DNA from: Monocercomonoides exilis
Lineage: Eukaryota; Preaxostyla; Oxymonadida; Polymastigidae
Direction: 5' to 3'
Assembly (NCBI GenBank): GCA_001643675.2
Contig: LSRY02000007.1
Span: 749,001 to 813,000 of the forward strand
Length of the DNA stretch: 64,000 nt
Positions within the stretch are counted from its first letter, which is position 1, and the number at the start of each line of letters is the position of its first letter. The notes beneath the pieces are model-generated. The model made no database searches, was not told where the DNA came from, and worked only from the letters and a program-made list of their open reading frames with translations. Below, one piece after another: positions 28,201 through 40,700 of the stretch. The translations under genes and the position numbers were made by a program.

Positions 28201-30756
28201 TTTAATAGAAGAACTAGAATTTTGAGGTGTTGACAAAGGAGATGGTGTGATATTGCTTGATGTTCTCGAATGAGTCTGCAAAGACGAAGCATTTGAATGT
28301 TCCTCTTCTTTTCTCTTCTCTCTTTCTGAACTGCTTTCAGCATTCGTTCCGCGACTTGCCGTTTTTGATGATGTTTCCTTTTCATCTTCTCGAAGCGAAC
28401 TTCGCCTGAAAAAGGGAAAGAACGAAAAACGACTCTCTTCTTTTGTCTTTGTTGTTTCTTTCTCTTTCTCTTTCTCTTTTTCAAAGATGTCATTTTCCTT
28501 CTCTTCTTCGTCTCCTTTTTCATTTTCAGCTTTCACATTCTTTTCCATCTTCTCCAGCAGCTGGGCTGACAACATGTCCAAATCCGTCAAGTTAAAAATA
28601 CCCAGATCTCTTATTCGCCTCTTCCACGTCTCCATGCTAAGTCTTATTCTCGACCTTTCTCTCTCCCTCTCTTTTGCCCTGATCATACCAATTTCATCGC
28701 TCCACAATGGACCTTCATTGCAGGACTCCTTTATATCACCACTTCCTTCTTTGCCTTTGAGCATCTCTTTGCTTCTGTCTGCCACTTTGCTCTCTTTCAA
28801 TTCGCTCACTCCATTTCTCCTTTCCTCAACCAGCTGCTTAATCATGTTATGCACAACTCTATCGTCTCCATACAGCTCCTCTCCCAGCACATCCATCTCC
28901 TTCATCAGCTGCTCCTGCCTCTTTTTGAGATCCGATGCTGCCTCGTCTTCTTCCCTCTGCCTTCTTTCGTCCACTTCTGGAATCCACCAGTCAACACCCG
29001 ACGCGCAGAAAGAGTTGATAAGCTGCTTCATTCCCGTAAGACGGATGTAATGGCATCCGCTCGAGATAAACGCAGCACACAGCCGAAACAGCTGGCTTTC
29101 AAGCTCCGTCCGCACCGGCTGAAACACCTTTTGCTGGGGAAAGCTGACGATGGTGGAGAGAGGAGGCTGCAGGAGATTTGGCGTAACGTTGTTTGGGCCT
29201 GACGGGGCAGGTGAGATTGAAGTGGGAGAAATAGAAGAGACAGGGCATGGCTTGAATGCGGGTGAAAGAGCAAGAGAAAGAGCCTCATGGACGCGAAATA
29301 TACCGAAAAGGCAGTGACGCTGTGAGTATGGAATGAGAGAAGGGAAGATTGGTGGGAAAGGTGAATGAGACTGGGAAGAAACGTTTGAAGACGGACGAGA
29401 AAAGAAGGAAATCTGAGGTGAATGAATCGGAGACTGATGAAATGATGTTGGAAACAGAGAAGACAGAGCAGATGACGTGAATTGCTTGTCTGATGATGAA
29501 GTGGGATTGACTTGAGTAGCCAATTGATATGGAGACGTAATCAAATGTTTTGTGACTGACAGTACAGAAGAATATCGACTCAGAAAACGCGGGTCTAAAT
29601 AACGTGCAGCCATCAGAAAGGGACGAAGAAGATGCTTCAGTCTGAAGAGATTTGGGTTGGATGATTGTGAAGAAAAGGAGATTGATGGTGATTTTGGAGC
29701 TGAAGAAGAGGAGGATGTGTGTGAAAAAGAAGGAGAGGATGAAATGTTGTCCAAGACAGACATAGGACGAGGTATAGAAGAAGGTGTTGGTGAACTCGAA
29801 GGAGGATAAGACACTGTAGATAACGCTGATGAAAATGGAGAAAAGTTTTGCGACAAAGGAATGCCATAACTTGACGATGGAAGTGGAGAAGACACATGAA
29901 TTGAGGAAGGAGATGAATATGATGAATATCCATTCACATTTTCCGCAGAAGATGGAGATGGGTCAGCGCTATCCTTTTTTATTGCTGTGGGTCTATTCAA
30001 TTCATTGAATATCAGTTTTGTCAAATGGTCATAGAGGTTATAATGAATGCAAGAATTTAAAATGGCTATGTGAAAAAGAGGCGTTTTTTCTGATATTGAC
30101 CCCGAACGTAATATTGAATAAATTGGCTCTGGAACGACGGGGTATCTACGTAAACGAGCCTCAAAATTCTGAAAGAACGAAGAGGGTTTGTTCGAAAAAA
30201 AAGTTCCAATTGCAAGGCAAAAGTCATCGGTCACTTCAAGAAATTGAAGGCTACGCAAAAGAGACTCGATAACTGGTCCTATGCTATCGCAAATATCCAG
30301 CCATATTTCTCGTGGAATATCTCTAATGAAAACACATTAATTTCAAATTCTTGCACAAATTGACTTTTTCAAGCAAACCTTACGCTACGGAGCTGTTTGA
30401 ATATTTTTATGCATACGAGGTATAGCTCCTCAAAATGTTCAGGCACTAACTGGTTCCTGTCAACTTGACTGAGCACAGTACAACACGCTTGGATTGTACA
30501 AAAGATATCAAGCAACTCACGGTCTGATATCATTTAATAAAAATTTAAAGAATTAAATTGTTTATAAAAAATACATACAAGAAATGTCATTTGGATCAAT
30601 GCATATGGAACGAAGTATTTTTGTGTATTCATAGACATTATGTAAAATGTCCAAAAAAACTGAAAATAGAATATATACATTTTTTAAACAAGTAAAAAGC
30701 TGCTTACCTCCAACTTTTTTCGAAAGCAATTGAGATTTTAGTACTGTTCCATGCAT
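1285..30756 (-). CDS. Giant USP-family protein (USP9X/fat-facets-like), about 9,770 aa, likely lacking the catalytic His
   Basis: I place four exons: 30708-30756, 30579-30659, 30379-30523 and 1285-30322. Donors are gtaagc, gtatgt and gtttgc, all phases fit, and the product is 9,770 residues with a TAA stop. A USP domain sits at about residues 4840-5480 (roughly 16080-14200). It has a Cys box (NSCLTLLFLQ, Cys4846, codon 16060-16062), a zinc-finger pair (CVNGH, CPGCH), LPNTLIFSLNRF, YFEFP and KWILIDEDS. The run CFGGGGMGRKV followed by LLVYERV resembles USP9X/fat facets most. The usual Gly-His-Tyr with the catalytic His reads Gly-Arg-Phe (Arg5393, codon 14419-14421), so deubiquitinase activity is doubtful. 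A ubiquitin-like stretch may lie near residue 3,100. The rest is helical-repeat-like segments between Ser-rich and Glu/Lys-rich spacers; the C-terminus is a Lys-rich run. The family acts on ubiquitinated substrates in cytosol and nucleus. The start ATG is a choice; an upstream exon cannot be excluded. Confidence 0.85.
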
Positions 30757-30838
30757 ATATACACAGAAAATCGATGGTGAAAAAAGTGATCACTTTTTTA
30801 CCTCTTATGGGTACTCAAGAATGTAGTTTATGGAGTAA
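30757..30838. promoter_or_regulatory. Short divergent promoter with a perfect palindrome
   Basis: Only 82 bases separate the proposed start codons of the giant USP gene (minus) and the 4,437-residue protein gene (plus). At 30781-30800 lies a perfect 20-base palindrome, AAAAAAGTGATCACTTTTTT, close to the middle. A symmetric site is what one expects for a dimeric transcription factor serving both directions, but this is inference. No TATA box or other known element is obvious. Confidence 0.5.
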
Positions 30839-33800
30839 TGAGCTATCCAGACATTTTATCAACTGAACTTCCTTCAAAATTTGTTCAATTTAAGAGTGTG
30901 ATTTTATGATTGTTAAAAATTGTTTCGATATATTTTTTATTTGAATGGAATTTTCGTAATTAAAAAACAGCTAATCGTTCGGATTCTTCTATACAAGTGA
31001 CATTAACGCTCAATGCTCCTGCTTTAATAAAGTCTGTGTTTTTATATACAGTTAAGAATCTGCAGATTGAGGATCATTGCCCAATGGATCTTTCTATAAA
31101 AGGAGCATTTAATCGTGTAGATGTTCTCCCAACCCCTCAATCTAAATTCGTGCTATGCACAAATCCTAGAATATTACATGAACGTACTTTTGGACTTTCT
31201 GGTTCTCCTACGATTTTTGAATCAGATGAGCGCCAGTTTTATGTTTTATCCGTTAATATCAACATGATCTGTCATTGCTTAACATTTCGATTTTGTCTTT
31301 TGCCTTCGCTTACAAATCATTTTTTCCCTGAACGTCCTGACGCTCCACACACATTTTCTGTTCCTTTTGATTTTATAAGAGTTGTTGGATTTCCTTTATC
31401 AGAATATCCTCATTCAACGTTGTATTTACCACTCATTTCAGATGTGTATAGCTTTTATCCATTAAAGCGGTACGGAAGTCAATACGATGCTTTGATATTG
31501 GCATCAGAATCTCTTTCTTTGGGCGGACAATTTAAAAAAGCTGTTGAATGCATAAGAAATGCACAGGAAGTTCTATTTTCTCCTTATTTACGAGCTGTAA
31601 AAAGAACTTTGAGACATTTGCGAGAAACAGATCAAGCTTTATTTCCACATCAAATGAACTCTACTTCTGGAAATACCACTGGATCGATCTCTGCCACCTC
31701 ATTTTTTTCATTCTTTTTTTCTGCATTAAGTTCCGAACTAAATGGCACCTCTTTCGCATCAACCGGCAATTCAACAATGGACCAAGCTCTTAAATGTGTT
31801 ATTCCTTTCCCAGTTGTCTCTAGTCCTCAATCGCAAACGCCTGTTTCGCCAACTACTTCAAACAGGAAAAACACATCAAGCGCGTCTCTTCTTGTTCCTC
31901 CTTCGGTTGTCTTGTCGGCAATTGCTATGACTGAAATCGTGAGTATTCAACTGCTCATTTCAGCCAGCAAGAAAGCAGCCTCAAAGTCGCCTTTGCCGAA
32001 ACATGACTCTTCCTCCATTAACACTTCCCTTTCTTCTCCTTCTTCTTCTTCAGCACAAAATTCATCCCTTTCAAATCACACTTCTTCAACTCAAAACGGG
32101 ATCAGTGCTTCTGCCAGCCCTGTAGTGCCTGCTGAGACAGACGTAGATCCCTTTGAGATTGTCGCAGCGATGCGGAGAGCTGGCTGGCTGTGGCAGTGGG
32201 TGGAGTGGATGGAGAGGATCGAAAAGACAGAAAGAGAAGAAAGAGCAGCGCTGTCAGCAAACAACTCCCATGCCTCTTCTTGTGAGAAGTTTCAGGACAA
32301 CTTCGAGGCAGAATTGGCTGATGCCATTCAACAACAGCAGCAGCAGCTTCAGCCACAATCACAATCACAGCAAACTCAACAGCAACAACAGCAACCAACA
32401 ATCCAACCATCTTCATCAACTTCGTCAATGATGGAGTCTCCTTCTTCTTCCTCTCTTCTCTCTTTGCCCACACAGTCTTCTCTGCCCCACTCATATCCTC
32501 GTCTGTTCCCACTGTGCTGCGACCCGCCGCCTTCATTCAATCCACCTCCGCTGCTTGTCTTCAACTCCATCTCCACATTCATCTTTTCTGCAGCAAACAG
32601 ACATTTTCTGTGCTATTTCGTTAGACTTCTGAGCGGAGCGCTGTCTTGTTCGTGCTTTCTGACTGTGTTTAGCACATTTCGTGTGTGCACGTATCTTCTG
32701 CAGATGCTGTCAGCTGCTGTGTATGAAGGGTGTGGCGAAGGATGTGGGAGTCGCTATATCCAAAGAGAATATGCGACGGAAGGAGAAGAGGGGAAATTGG
32801 AAGAGACAGAATTGAATTTCTTGAAACAAAAGCAGTCTTCATCTAATCATATTCACTCAACTGGACCGAAACATTCTGATCATGTGCGGATGTATACACA
32901 AGTGTGTGAAATGGAATCTTCTTCTTCCTCTTCCCCTTCTTCTTCCTCATCCTCATCCTCCCCTTCTTCAACTTCTTCTTCTTCAGACTCAAAACAGCCA
33001 GCTGCTCTGTTTTGTTGCTGTGAGTCTGGTGGAGTGTTGGATGTGGCTGGTTTTTTGTTAGCGTCAATCAACTCTGCTGTGACTGCCATCAACGAAGCGA
33101 CTGCCTCGAAAAGGAAGAGTGGGAAACCGAGAATAAGAAGGCAGACTGAGGCGAAAAGGAAAGAAGAAGGAAGACATTTGACAAAAGAAAAGAACATGAA
33201 GATATCTGAACAGAATGTGTTTGGTTCTTATGAAAGTTTTGAAGGGCAGAATGGAATGGGAAAGGAGGAAAGAGCCAAAGGGAATGAAGGAAAGACTGGT
33301 GAAAATGATGATAACAGAACTGAGCACCTTGAAATGAAAGGTGAAAAGGCAAGAAATGAAGAACACGGAGAAGCAGAAGACAAAGAAGAGCACAACAACT
33401 CTGACGCAGATGATGGCGTTAACGATGATACTGATGATGATGACGATGATGATGAAAGCGACGAGACTGAAGGCGAAGAAGCAGAAGAGCCAGAAGCGAG
33501 CGAGCACGAGCCGAAGAAAGCAGCAAGTGAGATGATCCATCCACTTCCCACAGCCGACAACTTCGACCCGTTCAGCTTCAGCTCGATGGACGACGAAGAA
33601 CTCAGTGCGAGGGGGAAGTCGCCAATAGACGAGCATGTTTCACTGCATTCTCTGTCTCCGAGTGAAGGAGAGGAATACGGGAATGATGGAATCTGTGAGG
33701 AAGAGCAAGAAAATGGAGAAGGGAATTTCATGGAGGGAAGTGATGAGGCTGAGGTGGGTGTGCAGAAAAGCAGCAGCCGCAGCAGCAATTTGATTGAAGA

Positions 33801-34669
33801 TGCAGATGAGATGGTGTTTGAAGAAGTGTTTGAAGGCAAAGACGGAGTAAACAATACAAACAATGAAGACAATGAAGACAATGAAGAAGAAGAAGAAGAT
33901 AAAGAGAGAGGCACACCTGCATCCATTGACGATAAACCGGAGCTTTCCACCAGCGCCAAGCAGCTCCATCAGTCTCTGCCTGATCTGCTCAGCATGTCTT
34001 CCACTGCTGATGCTTCGTGCTCTTCTTTGGCGTCTTTCTTACGCTCATCTCAATCTGCTCAATCTGTTCAATCAATTCAGTCTGTTCAATCAACACAGTC
34101 AAATCAATCAAATCAACCAAAGACATTATCGCAATTACCACTGCTGCCTCTGATACCACAACAGTCTCTTCAATCATCATCATCATCATCTTCTTCTTCT
34201 TCTTCTTCTTCCTCTGCTCCTTTCACCTCCAGCCAGCCTTCTTCTTCTTCTTCTTTGTGTCGTGCGCGTCTCTCCTTCTCTCGCTCGTCCATTGCATCTG
34301 CCTCTTCTGTCTCAACTGACATGTCTTATGACACCACGTTCCCTTCAGACTCAACCGCCTCTTTGCCTTTCGTCGCCCCCAAAACCATTTCGCAGCTGTT
34401 TAAATCCGCCCAGCCATACAACGCTATCATATCACTCCCGTTTAACCCAAGAGCACGAATGTTCCTGACACACACAGGCTCCTTCAAAAGGAAGTTAAGA
34501 AGGAAGAAAGCAGCAGCTGAAGCAGCTCCAATTTCTCCTTCAAAAGCAAGCCAGAAAAGCGAGGCAAGCTCTGTTTCACCTTCGAATTTGGCTTCGAATA
34601 TGAATGCAAACTTATCTCCACCAAATATTTCTTCTTCTTCTTCTTCTTCTTCTTCTTCTTCTTCTTCTT

Positions 34670-34700
<31 letters not shown>

Positions 34701-37700
34701 TGCCACTTCATCCTTCTTCCCTCTCCCTGAGTATCCCTGCTGCAACCGCATGAGAGGAATACGCAACATCGCCACAAACGCCGTCAGATACGAAATGAAC
34801 TGCTTCTTCCGCTCTTTGTGTGCCCTCATCACTGCTTCCACGCCTGTCCCTTCTGCAAACGCTTCCTCTGCTTCTCAGTCATTCTCATTCGCTTCCTCTT
34901 CTTCTTCTACCTCTTCCTCCTCCTCCTCCTCCTCTTCTTCTTCTTCTTCTTCTTCCACAACCACATTATCTGTCCATCCCTCTGCACTTTCCTCGCACCA
35001 CAAGCGCATCTCCTCCACATCTGTGCTTCTTCTCTCATTCACGTCGCTCGCCTCTTTCTTCTCCATTTACGTGCAGCCCATCCTCAATGCCATCATCACC
35101 CACCCTGAACACTACTTCCTCCCTCTTCCCAATCAATCTGAAATCGCTGAGTCTCAAAAGAAATACAGCAACAACAGGAGAAAACGATACAGCCGCTTAA
35201 ATTGCTCAGGAGAGGCTGTCTTCGATGAGAGCGATGAATTCCCTTCGGTTCCTCAATCATCCAACACTTCTGCTTATTCTCCATTGTCTCCTTTATCTCC
35301 ATCATCTTCGCCTTCGTCTTCGTCTTCGTCTTCGTCTTCTGATTTTGCCTCATCCTTCACTCTTCTCAATCTGTACCAGTCTCAGCTGATGATGGATGTT
35401 GCCCTGAATGTACTTACAATGGCCACTTTTGTCGTCTGCATGCTTCAGCCCTCCTTTTCTGGTTCTTCCCCTTTTGAGCATTCTTCCGGCATGATCCCAT
35501 CCATCCTCACCGCCGCCTCTCTTCCTTCCTCCTTCAGCATCTCCAAGTCATTCATCACTTCCCTCTTTTCCTTCGTCTGCCCGCCTTCCTCTGTCATATC
35601 AGCCACTTCGCTGTGTTTGTGCCGTCCTGCTTTACTTCTGTTCTCCCAAACACCCAGCCGCTTATCTCCATCAAGCTCTGCGACTTCCTGCTCTTCTTCA
35701 TCTGCGGCTTCTTCTTCTTCTTCCGCTTCCGCTTCCCCTTCATCTTCTTCTTATTCAGTTCAACCATTGCCTTCTGCATCATTTTCATTGTTAAAACCAA
35801 CAAAAGCCAAAAGAGAAAAGAGAAAACCGCCACCCACACTCGAATCTACCTCCATATTAAGCTCATCCATCGTCTCAACTCCTCGCCGTTCTCAATCTCC
35901 TCGTCTGCACTCCTTTCATCCTTTCGCTCCTTCCTCTTGTTCTTCTTTGCCTTCCTCCTGTGCATCTTCCTTCGGCTCCACATTCGGTCGCACTTTGTCT
36001 GGAGAAGGTCCCTTTCCCTCGCCAAACAGCAGCGCTGTCAGCTATCTCCCTGCCAACTACTCATTCACCGACTATTGCTTCTCCTTCCCGAACTCTTCTG
36101 CCTCCAGTGAAATCTACCCTCTCATTGCTGACCTGCCTTCCACACTTCCTCCTCCAAAAAGACGTCCTCTTCCAGAATGGCAACAGCACACTTACGCCGC
36201 CCAGCTCTCCATCCTCCGCAGCTGCCAGTCGCTTCTCCTCTCTTCTGCACTCCATCTGCTGCAGTCCTTCCTTCCCTTGCTGTCTGTTATGATTCCCATC
36301 AGCCAGGCGCCTTCTCTGCTCAGCTGGGCACTCCGCACACTCGCCCTCATCCACCACACAGCTGAAGACTCTTCTGACAATCACCAACTTCATCAGCTTC
36401 AGCAGCTTCAGCAGCATCAATCTATAAGTACTGACGATCTTCCTCCAATCGATCCCGAGGCCTATCCTTCTTTCTTCGTGTCTAACCGCGACGATTTCCT
36501 CGACAGTGATCAGGTAGCTCCATCTGCTCAAGAGACAATGCTCGTTCAGTCGTCGTCTGTGTCTGTAGACCAGCTCAGGTTTCCCTCTGGCTACAAACAC
36601 ATCACTTCCCTTAGCCCCCAGACTCCCGTGTACAACGCACTCCTCGCCCTCATCCTGATCAGAATGTCCCATTCGCTTATTCACTTCTTTGTGATGGCGT
36701 CTCCCTCGTTTCTGAGGAACTCGAAGGTGATTTCACGAAGGATCTGCCTTCATGCACCACATCTGGAGATATTAACAGTTGTTTCGTCGTTTATTTCACA
36801 TTTTGTTAGTTTTATGAAACCACGGGACGACTTTTCAGAGCAATTGGAGGATGAAACGGATAATACTAGAATAATCACAAATGCACGTTTTTCTTCATCC
36901 TCCTCTTCTTCTTCTGCATCTTTTCAACCCCCTCCAGTGATCCACCCTTCACTTCAGCCTCTTCTACATCTACTGCTGACAATAAGCCCTGTTCTCCCTC
37001 TGTCTGTCTCCCGCTCTGTGATGGAGCTGATGACTCTCCCATTCGTTTCATTGACTTCTGCTTTGGATACTCTCCCTCTATCTGCCTTCTCTTCTTCCTC
37101 CTATTCTTCTTCTCTTAAAGATGCCTCTCATTATTCTCTATTTGACTCTGCTCTGATGATCATCCAGATGTCAGGCGATGTCCAGACAAGAATCGACCGC
37201 TGGTCCTCGGGCGTCAACTCTTCAGCGCTGATAGAGTCATTGAGACAGTCAAATTCTGAGAGCGAAAAAGAAAAAGATGATGAAAAGAAGGCTTCTTCAG
37301 CATCATCATCATCAAAAGACAATGACTATTCAGATGAGCAGTTTATTTTTGAAAAACTGCCCTTTTTGGATGCTTGTCCATCACATGTGGTTGGAAGTGT
37401 GTTGGAGAGATTTTTGATGAAAATATGGGAACAAGCAAGAAGATCAATGCTGAGGAACGAGGAAAAGAAAAGGCAAGCAAAAGAAAAGAGATATGAACGT
37501 GACACACGAGGCAGGAAAAGGAAAGTTAAGAACGACATTTCAGCCAATCCAAAAGATCCAAATGAATCCAGCAGCAAAGACCATTCCAACGAATACGGTG
37601 AATACGAAGACGACGACGAGTATCTGAGGAAGTGGAACGATGCTACCTCAGTCACGTCTCATCAACATAAGCAGAATGGCTGCTGGTGCAGTGCAGTGAC

Positions 37701-40700
37701 AGTCAACGAGGATTTTAGCAGCGATCTGTTTAGTGAGCTCTTCGAAGAGAACAGAGAAGATAAAGAGCGCGCCCGCCTCTTCAAAGAGACGCTGGACGAG
37801 TTCGGGCTGTCCAAGTTCAACTCTCCTGACTGTATCGTCGTGCAGCACATGATCGCCTTCCACAACTTAGCGAAGTCAATCACGCAGACGCTCCTTGCGC
37901 TCATCCCTTTTCTCACTGAGAACCCGCCATCTTCGCTTTTGGTGTACTTCATCGCAGTCTTCACGCTCACTCCTTTCTTTGTACTGCCATCTGTTATTCC
38001 TCCACTGCTTGCTGCTTTGAGCTCTCCTTCTTTGTTCGACGAAGCTGCTCTGGACGATCTCATAGCTGCTGTAGTGAAGTTCTTTGTGCCGAAAAAGAGG
38101 GCGCAGTATGAGCTGGCCGACAGCAACGAACGGAATGAGATGTGTCCCTCCTTCTTCACTCCGATGTCCATCTGCCGCCTGCGGTACATCATGTCCTTCT
38201 CACTCCCGTACTGCCCGACTCCTCTGCACCACTACATGTTCCCTCTGCCCAGCCACCCAACAGTGTCAGATGCCCGCTCGTTTCTGTACATGCTGCTGTG
38301 GAAGCTGCGTGTGGTGCTGTCCATCGAAGACCGCACTCTGCTCACCAGCTCCATCGACTTCATGAAATTGGACTTGAACATCGAAAACTGCCGAAAGAAG
38401 AGGTGCTATGTGCTTCTGAGAGGCGCCAGGAATAACCAGCAGGATCAGGCGCTTTCGTTTGGACTGAGAAATGCTGAAGGGGTTGGTGCGATTAACAGCA
38501 AGAATTATGTGGCTAATCGAAGAGGCGGTGCATCTGATGATGAGGACGATGATACGAGCGATAGCAGCATCGGAAGCAACTTCATTGAAGAGGAAGATTT
38601 GCAGTTCAGTGAATGCGATCGCTCAGCCCTTTCATTTTATTGCGCAACTGCATTGTGGATTTATGACGATGATGTCAGCAGCAAAAAACGTTCAAGTGAT
38701 AAATCATCAGATATTGCATCTTCAGTCATATTGTACAAAAATTCAAATCAGGATTCCTCGTTATCTGCAGTTTCATCGTGTTCCAATGATTCGGTAAGTT
38801 CATCAAATTCCTCATCATCACATTTGCGTTCCAATCGTGACTTCATCGCCAGCCATTCCATTGACGATGTCTACCAACTTGGAAACAGCATCCCATCGCA
38901 TTTGCTCTTCCTCTCATCCATTCCGCTCGTCCCTCTCCGCAAGCTGCTTTCTCTGATGACCCGTCGGCTCCTCTTCCTCTGCACCATCCAGCAGCTGCTC
39001 GTGATCTCCATCAACCCGCTCCACAACTTCAGCGACTGGGCAAGCCGGCTATATGTGCTGCAGCACACAGCAATTGAGTGCATTTCTCTGGTTCTTGTGC
39101 TCAGCGTGTTCTGCTCCGAGTCGTATTCGGTTGATCTCATCCAGTTGGAGTCTCCTCAGTCGGTGTTCAAATACCTCTCCTCTTCTCAAACGTCACTCAT
39201 TCCTTCCTTGTTCTGCCAATCGCTGCCTTATCTCACCAACGTTTTCAGTCTTTTGATTCCAGATGCGTTTCTTTCTGCCCTTCTCTTCTGCATTTCCAAC
39301 AACAAATACTCTTCATTGAGCACTGTCCAGTTCCCAACAGAGCCGTCCACGTTTGTGTTCAGTGTGCTGATGAACCAGCTTTCGTGTGCTTTGTATCTTG
39401 TCTCTTATGCTCTTTCCTCAACTTCGCTTTCCACTGCTCGCGCAATTTGTGTCTCGTTCTGCCTTTTCGCTGCGGATCTTCTGCAGCGTCTGCACAAATC
39501 AGCCCTCGCCTTTGCTGCGCTTTCGGGAATCATCAATTCCAAGCTGAAGCACAAAAGCAGGCTGTCCATTCAATCTATTCTGGACTCCATTCATTCGGTC
39601 ACATTCACCCTGCTGCGTGTTGTGTTCTCTGTGCCAAGCAACTGCGCTGTACCACTCGGCGTCACACGCTTCCTTTCTCTCTCTGACAGCTCGCTCATTC
39701 TGCTCATTCTCGGAGAAACTCTCATCTCCTCAACTCTCTCTTCTCCACTCAACAACATCCCTTCTGAGTTTTCTGTGTATTCCTGTGAAAGGTCAGACCT
39801 CCTACAGACACTTGACAGGACACTGAAGATTATGCAGCAGACGACTGAGACATTAAAGATCATTGGAAAAGCTACAGAACTCAAACAAACAAACGATGTT
39901 GTTGAGCAAAGCAAGCAGCTGTCAGATGCAGTCACATTGCTGAATCATGTTCTGCAGTCAGTAAAGAAAAGCATACGAAAGCCAAAAATACACAAAAAGA
40001 GGAAATGGGAAACTTTGTTAGGAGCATTCAAGCACACAATGAAGCAAGAGATTGTTTCGCACTTCACAGACTCAGTCCACTTTTCAAAGAAACAAAATGA
40101 AAGCCAAAGAAGCACAGTGGCAAGCACTGCCACTCCTTCCTATGAAACACGGCGGTCTCCCTTCGCCATTGCGCCTTTTGACACACCTTCTGCTTCTTAT
40201 CTGCTTCCTTTTGTACAGCACGATGTTGTTAGCAATCAGGAAGAGGAAGAAGATGAAGAATTTGAAGATGACGAGGAAGACGAAAATGTCTTTGTGGGTA
40301 GAGCACAAGGCAATTTAAGAGACAACAGCAAGGAAGCGAATGGCAAAGGAATTGCGCGAGATAACAGCTCTAATCAGTCCATTCAGCTCAAGCGGATGCA
40401 CAGAACGCAGCATCTTGCACAGAAGCTGATGGCAAAGCGAAGAGAGAAGAAGATGAAGAAGAAGCAGAAGCTGCTGATGATGGACGAGTGGCGTTTTGCA
40501 GCGAAGGAGAAGCTGATGATGAACTCCATCTGCACATCGGATGACATGATGGCATCGGAAGAGACGCTTCTGCGCCATCGGCTGTGGATAGAGACTGACG
40601 GCAACATTGACATCAGCACGGGCAAAAGATACGGAAGTGATGAAGACAATGAAGTCGATGATAACGCTCACAGCGAAGAAGAGCAGCCAACAAAGCTTGT

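Noticed and set aside
30531-30533. ATG as start of the giant USP gene
   Set aside because: It lies in an intron whose removal joins two upstream exons in phase, leading to an ATG at 30756. It remains a fallback if the upstream exons are not confirmed.
30997-31005. GTG start for the 4,437-residue protein
   Set aside because: A spliced ATG exon at 30839-30896 joins in phase and gives a normal start.
33228-33959. 243-codon minus-strand Ser-rich frame
   Set aside because: Antisense of acidic GAA/GAT-rich codons in the 4,437-residue gene, which read as Ser and Phe on the other strand.
36061-36684. 207-codon minus-strand frame
   Set aside because: Overlaps the continuous plus-strand coding exon and has no recognisable domain.
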